Shown: piece by piece, positions 26,695-35,496 of the stretch | How positions within the stretch are numbered: position 1 is the stretch's first letter | How the letters are laid out: the number at the start of each line of letters is the position of its first letter | Assembly: GCA_045602385.1 (NCBI GenBank) | Contig: JAZSBL010000023.1 | Coordinates: 1 to 64,000 of the forward strand | Direction of reading: 5' to 3' | Origin: SVTX01 sp045602385 | Lineage (GTDB): Bacteria > Bacillota > Clostridia > Oscillospirales > CAG-272 | Length of the DNA stretch: 64,000 nt | Program-made: the position numbers and the translations under genes | Notes under the pieces: generated by a model | Seen by the model: the letters and a program-made list of their open reading frames with translations, nothing else | Database searches by the model: none | Told to the model about the DNA's origin: nothing

Positions 26695-26723
26695 TTGATT
26701 TTTCGATTTCTATAGTTTATAAT
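26695..26723 (+). promoter_or_regulatory. SigA promoter for the dCMP deaminase operon
   Basis: TTGATT, a 17-bp spacer and TATAAT lie 44 bp before the start codon. Confidence 0.75.
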
Positions 26724-26766
26724 ATATAATGGTATAGAATACGAGCATTGAAAGGATATATCTTTT

Positions 26767-27258
26767 ATGAGCAACAGAGTATCAAAGGAAAATTACTATC
26801 TTGATATAGCAGAAACGGTAGCGGAAAGGGCTACGTGCATGCGCCGTCACTTCGGAGCAATAATAGTTAAGGATGACGAGATCGTCTCCACGGGCTATAA
26901 CGGAGCGCCCAGAGGAAGACAGAACTGCACAGATATAAACTTCTGCATAAGAGATGAGCTTAAGATACCGAGAGGCGAGAGATATGAAATGTGCCGCTCC
27001 GTTCATGCAGAGGCAAACGCTATCATTGCTGCACCGCGTGACAGAATGCTCGGCGCGACGCTCTACATGACCTGCGTTAACCCCAAGGACGGTTCTATCT
27101 ATTCAGGTACATGCAGCTGCATGATGTGCAAGCGCCAGATAATCAATGCGGGTATCGAGACTGTTGTGGTCAGAGATACGAAGGAAGAATTCAGAGTGAT
27201 TCCCGTTCAGAGCTGGATCGATGATGACGATTCGCTTTCGGGCAAATTCGGATACTGA
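26767..27258 (+). CDS. deoxycytidylate (dCMP) deaminase
   Basis: A 163-residue zinc deaminase turning dCMP into dUMP for thymidylate synthesis. The zinc motif is SVHAEANAI (His and catalytic Glu) plus the later CxxC region (TCSCMMCKRQI). The inserted NCTDINFC segment is typical of dCMP deaminases and ComEB-like proteins. Seven bases separate it from rimI, so the genes form an operon. Confidence 0.92.
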   Translation: MSNRVSKENYYLDIAETVAERATCMRRHFGAIIVKDDEIVSTGYNGAPRGRQNCTDINFCIRDELKIPRGERYEMCRSVHAEANAIIAAPRDRMLGATLYMTCVNPKDGSIYSGTCSCMMCKRQIINAGIETVVVRDTKEEFRVIPVQSWIDDDDSLSGKFGY

Positions 27259-27265
27259 TGGAGAT

Positions 27266-27721
27266 ATGATGGAAAGAAAGAGAATATACCCCGAAAAACT
27301 TACCGAGAAAACTCTTGACGGCGTAGCCGAGCTTGAAAAGCTGTGCTTTTCACAGCCGTGGAGCAGAAGCAGTCTTGAGCTTCTTACAAAAGAGGGAATA
27401 GGCGTTGGAATGGTCTGCTCCTCTGACGGAAACGTATGCGCGTACGGCGGCATGATAGTTGCCGTTGACGAGGGACAGATAACCAATATAGCGACTCACC
27501 CCGATTACCGCCGCCGCGGATACGGTCGGGCGATAGTCGAGTCGTTACAGAAATATGCCAAGAACAACGGACTTGACTCTATCTCGCTTGAGGTCAGAGA
27601 GTCAAACAAGGCTGCCATCGAGCTTTATTCCCGTCTTGGCTTTAAGGTTGAGGGCAAGCGCAAGGACTTTTACACAAAGCCGACAGAATCCGCCCTTATT
27701 ATGATCTGGAGAAACAAATAA
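27266..27721 (+). CDS. rimI: ribosomal protein alanine N-acetyltransferase (RimI-like)
   Basis: A 151-residue GNAT acetyltransferase. The acetyl-CoA motif is THPDYRRRGYGRAI, followed by LEVRESNKAAIELYSRLGF, which is characteristic of RimI. It sits directly before tsaD, as in many Firmicutes. Two adjacent ATGs (27266, 27269) follow GATGGAGA; I use the first. Confidence 0.9.
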   Translation: MMERKRIYPEKLTEKTLDGVAELEKLCFSQPWSRSSLELLTKEGIGVGMVCSSDGNVCAYGGMIVAVDEGQITNIATHPDYRRRGYGRAIVESLQKYAKNNGLDSISLEVRESNKAAIELYSRLGFKVEGKRKDFYTKPTESALIMIWRNK

Positions 27722-27752
27722 GTTAAGAAAGCTTAACTAACAAGGATTGAGA

Positions 27753-28760
27753 ATGTATATTTTAGGAATGGAAAGCTCCTGCGATGAAACAAGCGCGGCT
27801 GTAGTTGAATACAATGACGGCGTGTTTGAAATAAAGTCAAACATTGTAGCATCGCAGATAGAAACACATAGACTTTACGGCGGAGTAGTGCCTGAGATAG
27901 CAAGCCGAGCGCATATTGAGGCGGTAAGCTCTATTACTACCGAGGCGCTTCGCGAGGCGGGAATAACCCTCTCCGAGCTTGACTGTATTGCGGTAACGAC
28001 TCACCCCGGACTTATCGGCGCTCTGCTTGTTGGAGTGAATTTTGCAAAGTCGCTTGCATTCGCAAACAATATTCCACTGGTATCGGTAAATCATATTCGC
28101 GGACACGTATGTGCTGCGTACCTTGCGGACAAAGAGCTGAAGGCTCCCTTTCTGGCGCTTGTGGTATCGGGCGGACACACTTCGATATACACCTGTGAGC
28201 GACAGGACGAGCTTGTGGAAACAGGAACTACGCGCGACGACGCGGCAGGCGAGGCCTTTGATAAGATAGGAAGGGTAATAGGCATGCCATATCCCGGCGG
28301 TGCGGCGCTTGATAAGCTTGCGTACGAGGGCGATAAGAATGCGATAAAGCTCCCGTCCCCCGCGTTGGCGCACACTATCGATTTCTCCTTCAGCGGAATC
28401 AAGACCGCGGCGCTCAACTATATCAATTCCGCAAATCAGAAGGGTGAGGAGATAAATCGCGCCGATCTGGCGGCCTCCTACACGCATACGATAGTTAAGG
28501 CGGTAGTCAAGCAGACCGAGACCGCGCTCAAGGAAACGGGAATTAAAACTCTCGTGCTTGCGGGCGGTGTGGCGGCAAACTCGCATCTGCGCGGTGCGCT
28601 TGAGGAAATGTGCCAAAGAAACGGTGTAAAGTTCACAGTTCCCCCGCGGTCGCTTTGCGGTGACAATGGAGCTATGATAGCGGCATCCGGTTGCTTTGAA
28701 TACCTTAACGGACGCTTTGCGGACACCTCGCTTAATGCGTGCGCGAATGATGAAATGTAA
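27753..28760 (+). CDS. tsaD: tRNA N6-adenosine threonylcarbamoyltransferase TsaD
   Basis: A 335-residue enzyme that adds threonylcarbamoyl to A37 of ANN-reading tRNAs. GMESSCDETSAAVV opens it. The metal-binding histidines are in SRAHIEAV and VNHIRGHVCAAYL, and LVVSGGHT and VLAGGVAANSHLR follow. The start is ATG 27753 after AAGGA; a TTG two codons earlier is less likely. The 7-bp hairpin AGTTAAG/CTTAACT (27721-27738) lies just upstream. Confidence 0.96.
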   Translation: MYILGMESSCDETSAAVVEYNDGVFEIKSNIVASQIETHRLYGGVVPEIASRAHIEAVSSITTEALREAGITLSELDCIAVTTHPGLIGALLVGVNFAKSLAFANNIPLVSVNHIRGHVCAAYLADKELKAPFLALVVSGGHTSIYTCERQDELVETGTTRDDAAGEAFDKIGRVIGMPYPGGAALDKLAYEGDKNAIKLPSPALAHTIDFSFSGIKTAALNYINSANQKGEEINRADLAASYTHTIVKAVVKQTETALKETGIKTLVLAGGVAANSHLRGALEEMCQRNGVKFTVPPRSLCGDNGAMIAASGCFEYLNGRFADTSLNACANDEM

Positions 28761-28863
28761 TTTGGAAATTACACAAATCTACCTTTTGCCCCAAATTGGC
28801 ACTATTTAACTGAAATATTTTGTGCAAAATGACGATGTCGTAAAACCGCAAAACCCACAGAGG

Positions 28864-29025
28864 TTTCCCACAGCTGTGGAAAAGTGGGTGAAAGTAAACA
28901 TTTTTCGACAAAAATGTATAAAAATTCACAGGAATACCCCTGAAAACCCCTTGAAACACAAGGGTTTCTGTGGATAAAGGTGTGGAAACTGTGGATAAAT
29001 CGAACACCTGAGCGGTTGTGGAAAA
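28864..29025. promoter_or_regulatory. cluster of DnaA boxes between tsaD and rex
   Basis: Two perfect boxes TGTGGATAA (28969-28977, 28990-28998) lie 21 bp apart. TGTGGAAAC lies between them (28981-28989). Single-mismatch boxes TGTGGAAAA are at 28875-28883 and 29017-29025, and an opposed TTTCCCACA is at 28864-28872. The 438-bp gap is AT-rich and otherwise empty. DnaA probably binds here, to regulate rex-dnaD-dnaC or to act as a DnaA-titrating site. Confidence 0.75.
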
Positions 29026-29198
29026 CCGAAAACACCGCAAAAATGACACCTAAAGTAGACAATATGCGCTGTTTTATGGTTGTCTTTGAATGGCGAAAGC
29101 ATCTTTTTTTCGTCAAATCAAACAAGCGGACGGGAAATATACTGTTCCCGCGAGCAAATAGCCGTAATGCTTCAAAATTCAGATCTATGGAGATGACT

Positions 29199-29903
29199 AT
29201 GAATTATCAGGATAACATGAACAAAAACGCAGACAAGCAGCAGAATATCTCGCCTGCGGTCATTCGCAGACTTCCGAGATATTACCGATACCTATGCGAG
29301 CTTATCGCGCGCGGACAGACAAGGATCAGCTCAAGCGAGCTTGCGAGAATGATGAGGGTGACCGCTTCCCAGATACGACAGGATCTGAACTGCTTTGGCG
29401 GATTTGGCATGCAGGGATATGGATATAACGTTAACTATCTTTTTGCAAAGATCAGTGACATACTCGGTGTTTCCGCCGGATTTAACGCCGTGATTATCGG
29501 TGCGGGCGATCTTGGACGCGCGCTTGTTCATCTTTCGATGTTTGAAAAGCGCGGTGTCAATATCGTCGCGCTCTTTGATACCGACGGAGAGGCGGCAGGT
29601 AAGGATTGCGCGGGTGTGCCTGTATATTCCATAGATGAGCTTGAGAGCTTCTGCGATGACAACCGCGTGGACATCGGTGTTATTGCGTGCGAGAAAAAGC
29701 ACGTAAAGGCAGTGGCGCAGAGATGCGTTGACCTTGGCTTCAAGGGCCTTTGGAATTACATGGGTGTTGAGCTGCCTTATTCTGACGATGAGATAGTTGT
29801 TGAGAACATACACCTGGGCGATTCCTTGATGATACTCAACTGCAGGATCTGCAGAAATGATACTGAGGACAAGGACGCAGAGGAAGATAGCGACCAAAAT
29901 TAA
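29199..29903 (+). CDS. rex: redox-sensing transcriptional repressor Rex
   Basis: A 234-residue repressor sensing the NADH/NAD+ ratio. The N-terminal winged helix (AVIRRLPRYYRYLCELIARG, SSSELARMMRVTASQIRQDL) is followed by a Rossmann domain with VIIGAGDLGRAL. I choose ATG 29199, which has GGAG upstream and gives the family length; the frame extends 73 codons further into the DnaA-box region without support. First gene of an apparent rex-dnaD-dnaC unit. Confidence 0.95.
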   Translation: MNYQDNMNKNADKQQNISPAVIRRLPRYYRYLCELIARGQTRISSSELARMMRVTASQIRQDLNCFGGFGMQGYGYNVNYLFAKISDILGVSAGFNAVIIGAGDLGRALVHLSMFEKRGVNIVALFDTDGEAAGKDCAGVPVYSIDELESFCDDNRVDIGVIACEKKHVKAVAQRCVDLGFKGLWNYMGVELPYSDDEIVVENIHLGDSLMILNCRICRNDTEDKDAEEDSDQN

Positions 29904-29923
29904 TTTATAAGGAAGCGAAAAAA

Positions 29924-30919
29924 GTGAAATACAGAATGAATTACGGCGCGTCGGTGGGAGCCTTCCCGAAGAGCGTGCTTGACGTTATAAAAAGAGCGGG
30001 CGAGAGCGAGCTTAAAGTCCTTCTTTGTCTGTGCGCTACCGAGGGAAATGCGGATGAGAAAAAGCTTTCCAAAATGTCGGGAGTAAGCGCGGAAAACATC
30101 CGCGAGGCACTATCCTTCTGGAGAGGTGCAGGGGTTATAGAGAACCTGGACGGCGTGGACGCCTCGTCGCCGGCGGTGGAAGAACCCTGTATCGCGGCGG
30201 TAGATGAAAAGCCGAAAAGGAAGAAGCTTGAGCGCAGTGACGAGCTTCCCAATTATACATCCGAGCAGCTCTCTGCATTACTTGAGTCCAGAAAGGATAC
30301 CGTAACGCTTATAAACGAGTGCCAGAACATAGTCGGAAAGATATTCAACGTACATGAGATAAACGTGCTGTTGGGTCTTGTTGACTATCTTGAGCTTGAT
30401 TTTGAATACATAATGATGTTGCTTACCTATTGTGTTTCGATAGGTAAAAAGACTATGCACTACGCAGAAAAGCTTGCCTTCAGTCTTTATGATTCGGGTA
30501 TATGCACCTCGGAGCAGCTTTCCGATGAGCTTCGTCGCCGTGAGCTTGCCGCGCAGAGCGAGGGCAAGATAAGAAGCCTTTTCGGAATCGGGTCAAGAGC
30601 CTTCACATCCAAGGAAAAGAAATTTATAGCCGCATGGACCTGTGAGATGGGCTACGGCATTGATATTATTACAAAGGCCTACGAGGTGACGGCAGACGCC
30701 ACCGGCAATGCATCATTCCCGTATGCGAATACGATCCTTGAGCGATGGTATGCCGCGGGACTTCGTACTCTTGACGAGATAGAGGAGTCCTACAAGAAGG
30801 ACAATGCATCCAAGGCGGGTGTTAATTCAACGTTTGATACCGACAGCTTCTTTGATGCGGCTGTGCGCCGCGCAGAGGCAATAATGAATAGTAATAACGG
30901 GGAAGAAAATGGGATTTAA
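29924..30919 (+). CDS. DnaD-domain replication protein
   Basis: A 331-residue protein with an N-terminal winged-helix region (about 1-80), a variable linker with basic KPKRKK, and one or two DnaD/DnaB_2-like helical domains (about 115-310, ending near YANTILERWYAAGL). In Bacillus, DnaD helps load the helicase at the origin. GTG 29924 has AAGGAAGCG seven bases upstream; ATG 29936 is the alternative. It overlaps the next gene, a DnaC/DnaI-type loader, by 11 bp. Confidence 0.85.
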   Translation: MKYRMNYGASVGAFPKSVLDVIKRAGESELKVLLCLCATEGNADEKKLSKMSGVSAENIREALSFWRGAGVIENLDGVDASSPAVEEPCIAAVDEKPKRKKLERSDELPNYTSEQLSALLESRKDTVTLINECQNIVGKIFNVHEINVLLGLVDYLELDFEYIMMLLTYCVSIGKKTMHYAEKLAFSLYDSGICTSEQLSDELRRRELAAQSEGKIRSLFGIGSRAFTSKEKKFIAAWTCEMGYGIDIITKAYEVTADATGNASFPYANTILERWYAAGLRTLDEIEESYKKDNASKAGVNSTFDTDSFFDAAVRRAEAIMNSNNGEENGI

Positions 30920-31874
30920 TAAAGAAAACTACAGAAGAATAAAGGAAGAATATGACGGTAAGTACCTGAGGGCGCAGGAGGCGGCAAGGCTTCGCCGCGC
31001 AGAGGTGCACACCGCGCTTCCCGAAATAGAGAAGATAGACCGAGAGCTTGCGACGACCGGCTTTAAGATATTCGACGCGACCCTTCGCGGAGAGATGGGC
31101 AAGATCGAGGAGATCAATGCGGAAAATGCCGCGCTGCAGAAGAAACGCGCCGAGATCATGCAGGTGGCGGGATTCGCGCCGGATTATACCGAGGTCAAGT
31201 ATGAGTGTGAGGAGTGCGGTGACACCGGCACGGTTGAGTATTCAATGTGCAAGTGCATGAGACGCAGGCTTGTTGAGGCGGGTATAGAGTCCTCCGGCAT
31301 GAGCGATCTTATAAAAAGACAGAATTTCGATAATTTCACCCTTGATTACTACAGTCACAACTCCGATGCCCAGAAGAGAATGGCAAATATCTATCATTTT
31401 CTTAAGAATTACGCGGAGCTGTTTGACGTTTCAAGGTCCGGAAATCTCGCACTCTTTGGCGGCACGGGTCTTGGAAAGACACACCTTTCAAGCGCGGTTG
31501 CGGGAAGGGTCATAGAGAAGGGTAACGACGTTTACTACATAAGCGCGACGAATCTTTTTGCGGATTTTGAGGAAAAAAGATTTGGAAATTCATCGTCATA
31601 CGAGTCTACCGGAGAGATCGATCAGTACTTTACCTGCGATCTGCTTATCATTGACGATCTTGGCTCTGAGATGATAAATCAGTTTACGGTATCTTGTCTT
31701 TACAACGTGATAAATTCGAGACTCAACCACAAGAAGCCGACTATCATCAGCAGTAATCTTACTCAAGAGGAGTTCAGAAAGAAGTATTGGGACAGAATTT
31801 CAAGCCGTGTATTCGGTGAATATCTCGTGCTTCCTTTCGTAGGCAACGATATAAGACAAAAGAAGATCAAATAA
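30909..31874 (+). CDS. DnaC/DnaI-type helicase loader ATPase
   Basis: A 321-residue AAA+ ATPase. An N-terminal helical region is followed by a zinc cluster (Cys100, 103, 114, 116), Walker A GGTGLGKT (184-191) and Walker B LLIIDDLG (245-252). An arginine-finger region lies near DRISSRVF. The zinc-binding N-terminus is the DnaI feature that contacts the replicative helicase. With the DnaD-like gene it forms a primosome cassette. Confidence 0.88.
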   Translation: MGFNKENYRRIKEEYDGKYLRAQEAARLRRAEVHTALPEIEKIDRELATTGFKIFDATLRGEMGKIEEINAENAALQKKRAEIMQVAGFAPDYTEVKYECEECGDTGTVEYSMCKCMRRRLVEAGIESSGMSDLIKRQNFDNFTLDYYSHNSDAQKRMANIYHFLKNYAELFDVSRSGNLALFGGTGLGKTHLSSAVAGRVIEKGNDVYYISATNLFADFEEKRFGNSSSYESTGEIDQYFTCDLLIIDDLGSEMINQFTVSCLYNVINSRLNHKKPTIISSNLTQEEFRKKYWDRISSRVFGEYLVLPFVGNDIRQKKIK

Positions 31875-31879
31875 GAAAA

Positions 31880-31903
31880 AAAGGAGCATTTTGCTCCTTT
31901 TTT
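31880..31903 (+). terminator. terminator of the rex-dnaD-dnaC unit
   Basis: A 9-bp stem AAAGGAGCA/TGCTCCTTT is followed by T, six bases after the stop codon. Confidence 0.8.
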
Positions 31904-31965
31904 GTATAAATAGAGGAAAAATGCGCAAACTACCTCTGCAAAATAATTTTTGAGAGGTAAAAACA

Positions 31966-32409
31966 ATGCAAACCATCACAAAAGAAGCGGAAATGCTTGA
32001 AAGCTTATATAAAAACGTGAAAATGGGCTCTGATTCAATAATCAAGCTTATGGATAAGGTGTCGGGTGAGGATTTCAAGGCCGCGCTGACAAAGCAGATA
32101 GACGGCTATGAGAAGATCGCCGAGCGAATAAGAAAGCATCTTTGCTCTATGGGTCACAGGGCAAAGGAAGAGAATATCATGGTCAAGCTTTGGTCTAGCG
32201 TGGGAATGGCGATGGAAACCATGACCGACTCTACCGACAGCCACCTGGCTCAGCTTGTTGCCGAGGGCTCGAGCATGGGAATTACCGACAGCATAAAGCT
32301 GTTGCGCGACTACGAGAACACCAGCGTATCAGAGGAGGCACTCGGATTTGCGCGTGAGGTGATCAAGTTCGAGGAGCATAATCTTGAGGTAGCCAAGAGC
32401 TTTATTTGA
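31966..32409 (+). CDS. small all-helical protein, ferritin-like in plan
   Basis: A 147-residue soluble protein predicted to be nearly all helical, with four amphipathic helices (about 3-30, 35-62, 70-100, 118-146). It resembles clostridial DUF2383/ferritin-like proteins, but I see no clear paired ExxH iron site. TGAGAGG precedes the ATG. It stands alone. Function unknown. Confidence 0.6.
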   Translation: MQTITKEAEMLESLYKNVKMGSDSIIKLMDKVSGEDFKAALTKQIDGYEKIAERIRKHLCSMGHRAKEENIMVKLWSSVGMAMETMTDSTDSHLAQLVAEGSSMGITDSIKLLRDYENTSVSEEALGFAREVIKFEEHNLEVAKSFI

Positions 32410-32422
32410 TAAGGGGGGAGAA

Positions 32423-32551
32423 TGCGGGGAGAAACTTTTTAGGAAAAAGATCTGCATCGTGAAGTTGAACTTAGTCAAAGCCTACCTGATGCAACCAGCT
32501 CCTTGCAAAGCAAGGAGTCCGAGTCCTCTCTTGTTTTCAAGTCTCCCCGCA
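32423..32551. other. candidate structured RNA or palindromic repeat
   Basis: TGCGGGGAGA (32423-32432) pairs with TCTCCCCGCA (32542-32551). Inside are three hairpins: CTTTTT/AAAAAG (32435-32449), TGCATC/GATGCA (32453-32458/32488-32493) and CTCCTTG/CAAGGAG (32499-32517). The layout is a closed multibranch fold of about 130 nt. I recognise no known RNA family. Strand is undecided. Confidence 0.45.
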
Positions 32552-32589
32552 CCCCTCTTCAAAAACCTTAAATAAGAGGGAAAAGAAAA

Positions 32590-32621
32590 CTCTGCATTTC
32601 ACTGACGGGTGAAGTGCAGAG
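32590..32621 (-). terminator. terminator of the aromatic operon
   Basis: The stem 32590-32602/32609-32621 has 13 positions and a 6-nt loop. On the minus strand it is followed by T-rich sequence. It lies just beyond aroQ. Confidence 0.8.
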
Positions 32622-32629
32622 CTGTTTTT

Positions 32630-33064
32630 TTATTTATTGAGATAGGAGTAAAGCTCGTTTATCGCTACGCGGTAGCCGTCAAAGCCAAGGCCCATGACGG
32701 TTTTTATTGCCGCAAGAGAAATATAGGAGAATTTACGGAATTCGTCACGGGAATTTATATCCGAGATGTGCACCTCAACGGTCGGAATGGATACCGCCTT
32801 GAGGGCATCGAGAATCGCAATCGAGGTGTGGGTATATGCGGCGGGATTGATAACTATTCCGTCAAAGGTACTGTACGCATCCTGTATCTTATCAACTATC
32901 GCGCCCTCGTGATTGGATTGGTATATTTCGTAGTCGACTCCAAGCTCCTCACAGCTTTTCTTGATAAGAGAGCAGAGCGCGCTGTAATTTTGCTTACCGT
33001 AGATCTTGGGCTCGCGAAGTCCGAGCAAATTGAGATTAGGGCCGTTGATTATAAGAATTTTCAT
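32630..33064 (-). CDS. aroQ: type II 3-dehydroquinate dehydratase
   Basis: A 144-residue enzyme making 3-dehydroshikimate, the third step of the shikimate pathway. INGPNLNLLGLREPKIYG with its catalytic Tyr, INPAAYTHTS, VEVHISDINSRDEFR and the late GFDGYRVA are all type II features. Last gene of the operon; its start overlaps the aroE-aroK fusion by four bases. Confidence 0.96.
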   Translation of the reverse strand: MKILIINGPNLNLLGLREPKIYGKQNYSALCSLIKKSCEELGVDYEIYQSNHEGAIVDKIQDAYSTFDGIVINPAAYTHTSIAILDALKAVSIPTVEVHISDINSRDEFRKFSYISLAAIKTVMGLGFDGYRVAINELYSYLNK

Positions 33065-34320
33065 GTTTCCCCTCCGTTAAAAAATATATCTGCTATCGCC
33101 TCGGCGCACTCTTGCACCGATGAGCAATTATCAACCGTAAAGTCTGCAAATGACATATAGAGCGGAAGCCTCTTTTTGTACATTTCCTCAAGATCTGCTC
33201 CTTGGGAGAGAGGTCTGCCGTCCCTTGAAAGTAATCCAAGCTCGCGGCGGATAAAGAATACTATGCCGTTTTGCCTGATCGCGTCAAGGTTTACCTCTCT
33301 TGTGACGATTCCACCGCCCGTGGAGATGATCTTACCGCTCATTTTTCCGACCTCGGCGGCAATGCGGGTTTCACATGCGCGGAAATATTCCTCGCCTTCA
33401 ACGGCAAAAATTTCGGGTATTGAACGTCCCTCGTTCTTTACGATCAGCTCGTCTGTGTCGATAAGCTCTCGACCGGTCAGATCGGCGAGAACCCCGGCGA
33501 CCGTTGTCTTTCCGCAGCCGGGCATTCCGACTAAAATTATATTTCCTGTTTCGGACTCGATCAGGGAGCATATTTTGTCTATCTCGCCGTCATCGATCTT
33601 CTCGTCAAGGAAAAGTTCGCATGCGCGCTTCGCCTGCGCGACAAGCATTGAAAGTCCGTTTGTATTCTTAATTCCAAGTTTTTCGGCATCAAGCAGCAGC
33701 TTGGTTCTGGCGGGATTATATATCATGTCCGCAACACCGCAAAGCGCAGGGAAGCGGTCAAGCTCTATCGGGGATGCGAGATTCTTGGGGTACATACCGA
33801 CGGGGGTGCAGTTGATTATGATCTCGGTGTCGGCGCATTTGTCGTAGACATTTTCGTAGTTTATCTCGCCCGCGCGAGAAACAAAGGTGATGCTCTCAGC
33901 TCCGAGGTCGGACGATACTGCCTTTGCGGTGAGCGACGCCCCTCCCGTGCCCAAAATAAGCACTTTTTTGCCCTTGACCTCAATTTTTGAGCGTTCGAGC
34001 ATATAAGAGAAGCCGAAGTAGTCGGTGTTCTCGCCCCGAAGCTTGCCGCTCTCGGTGCGGATTATCGTGTTGACGGAGCCTATGCGCTTTGCCTCGTCGC
34101 TGATCTCGTCAAGAAAGGGCATAACCGTTTTCTTGTATGGGATCGTGACGTTGGTCGCGTCGTATCTATCGCTTCGCACGAAGCTGCCGACCTCGTTCTC
34201 GCTCATCTCAAATAGAGTGTATGAGTAGTCGCAGAGATGCGAATGTATCTGCGGAGAAAAGCTGTGCGATAGCTTCTCACCGATAAGGCCGCATCTGATA
34301 TTCTTTTTACCCAAAATCAT
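33061..34320 (-). CDS. bifunctional shikimate dehydrogenase-shikimate kinase fusion
   Basis: A 419-residue fusion. Residues 1-255 are shikimate dehydrogenase: KLSHSFSPQIH (shikimate-binding serines), NVTIPYKK (catalytic Lys), ENTDYFGF (catalytic Asp), a Rossmann GTGGAS and NGLSMLVAQA. Residues 258-419 are shikimate kinase: Walker A GMPGCGKTT (265-273), ELIDTDELI, STGGGIVTRE and SRDGRPL. It should carry out two consecutive steps, with dehydroshikimate reduced and the product phosphorylated. I see no internal stop or ribosome site splitting it. Confidence 0.93.
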   Translation of the reverse strand: MILGKKNIRCGLIGEKLSHSFSPQIHSHLCDYSYTLFEMSENEVGSFVRSDRYDATNVTIPYKKTVMPFLDEISDEAKRIGSVNTIIRTESGKLRGENTDYFGFSYMLERSKIEVKGKKVLILGTGGASLTAKAVSSDLGAESITFVSRAGEINYENVYDKCADTEIIINCTPVGMYPKNLASPIELDRFPALCGVADMIYNPARTKLLLDAEKLGIKNTNGLSMLVAQAKRACELFLDEKIDDGEIDKICSLIESETGNIILVGMPGCGKTTVAGVLADLTGRELIDTDELIVKNEGRSIPEIFAVEGEEYFRACETRIAAEVGKMSGKIISTGGGIVTREVNLDAIRQNGIVFFIRRELGLLSRDGRPLSQGADLEEMYKKRLPLYMSFADFTVDNCSSVQECAEAIADIFFNGGET

Positions 34321-34329
34321 AATTTATCC

Positions 34330-35478
34330 TTATATTATCTCGGAATATGCGCCGAGAAGTCTGTATCGCTCGCCGCGGGATTCAAGCTCGCAGAGTAATC
34401 TTTCAAGATTCTCGGAGTAGACTGAAACGGTAAAGTCAAAGTAGAACATAGACTCAAAATCACGCTCCGGAATCGGGCAGGATTCAAGCTTCGTCATATT
34501 GACGCCAAGCGCGTTGAAGCAGGAAAGCACACTGTAAAGCGCGCCGGGCTTATTGGGTGTGACGAGCATGAGAGTCAGCTTATCTGCGCCGGGATATATC
34601 TCCGGCTCCTTTGAGATGCAGATAAAGCGCGTGTGGTTGTTGCCCATATCCTGCACCGAATCCGCAAGAGATTCAAGCGAGTAGAGATCCGCGCAAAAAC
34701 GCGAGGAGAGCGCCGCGATATCGTCGCGCCCCGACTCTGCCACGGTCTGCGCCGCAACTGCGGTGTTGGGAGCTACCGTTATCTTGACATCCCCAAGCGT
34801 GCGCAAGAAGGATGAGCACTGGTTTATTGCCTGCTCGTGCGAGATGATCTCGCGGATATTCTCGATTCTCGCACCCTTTTTGGCGAGGAGATGATGGTCT
34901 ATCTTGATCCTTACCGAGCGGACGATGTTGAATTTATGCTCCAGCATAAGCTCATAGACCTTTTTGACCGAGCCTGCCGTGCTGTTCTCGATAGGAAGCA
35001 CGCCGTAGCGGCACTCGCCCGACTCAATAGCCGAAAAAACGGCATCGAAGGATTTGTAGTAGCTTATCTCGGGAAGCTCAAACAGCCTTTCGGCGGCTAT
35101 CTGGGAGTATGCACCCTCAACGCCCTGGCATGCGACGCGCGCGCGAGTGGGGAACATGGGGGCGGTCGCCTTGATATTATTCTTTATGTCGGAGTATACC
35201 TCGGACACGGAATTGAGCTTCGTATATTGATACGCGCGGGATACGTCGAGCATGGTGTGGTAGAGCGTTCTCGCGTAGCCGTCAAGCTCCTCCCCCGCCA
35301 TGTCGGATATTTTGCCGAGCAGGGCGCGCTCACGCGCGGCATCAAGCACGGGCAAGCCGCGCTCCTTTTTATATTCCGCGACGGATGCCGCAACCGCCAT
35401 TCTCTTTTTGAAGAGATCGACCATTTGCGCGTCTATCTCGTTTATTTCTTCTCTTAGTGTATTGATATCCAATTCCAT
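34330..35478 (-). CDS. pheA: bifunctional chorismate mutase-prephenate dehydratase (P-protein)
   Basis: A 382-residue protein for the phenylalanine branch. An AroQ-type chorismate mutase domain (residues 1-85, RKR-type helix KKRMAVAASVAEYKKERG) is followed by prephenate dehydratase (about 110-285, with GVEGAYSQIAA and VLPIENSTAGSV). A C-terminal ACT domain (about 297-375, with NKPGALYSVLSCF and LESCPIPERDFESMFYFDF) should bind phenylalanine for feedback control. Confidence 0.95.
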   Translation of the reverse strand: MELDINTLREEINEIDAQMVDLFKKRMAVAASVAEYKKERGLPVLDAARERALLGKISDMAGEELDGYARTLYHTMLDVSRAYQYTKLNSVSEVYSDIKNNIKATAPMFPTRARVACQGVEGAYSQIAAERLFELPEISYYKSFDAVFSAIESGECRYGVLPIENSTAGSVKKVYELMLEHKFNIVRSVRIKIDHHLLAKKGARIENIREIISHEQAINQCSSFLRTLGDVKITVAPNTAVAAQTVAESGRDDIAALSSRFCADLYSLESLADSVQDMGNNHTRFICISKEPEIYPGADKLTLMLVTPNKPGALYSVLSCFNALGVNMTKLESCPIPERDFESMFYFDFTVSVYSENLERLLCELESRGERYRLLGAYSEII

Positions 35479-35496
35479 TTTTCTCTTCCTGTAGCT

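Noticed and set aside
27837..28616. 259-residue minus-strand frame opposite tsaD
   Set aside because: A shadow of tsaD with unlikely composition and no recognisable domain.
28761..29198. Chromosomal origin oriC
   Set aside because: DnaA boxes are present, but dnaA and dnaN are absent and I cannot compute GC skew. I report it only as a DnaA-box cluster.
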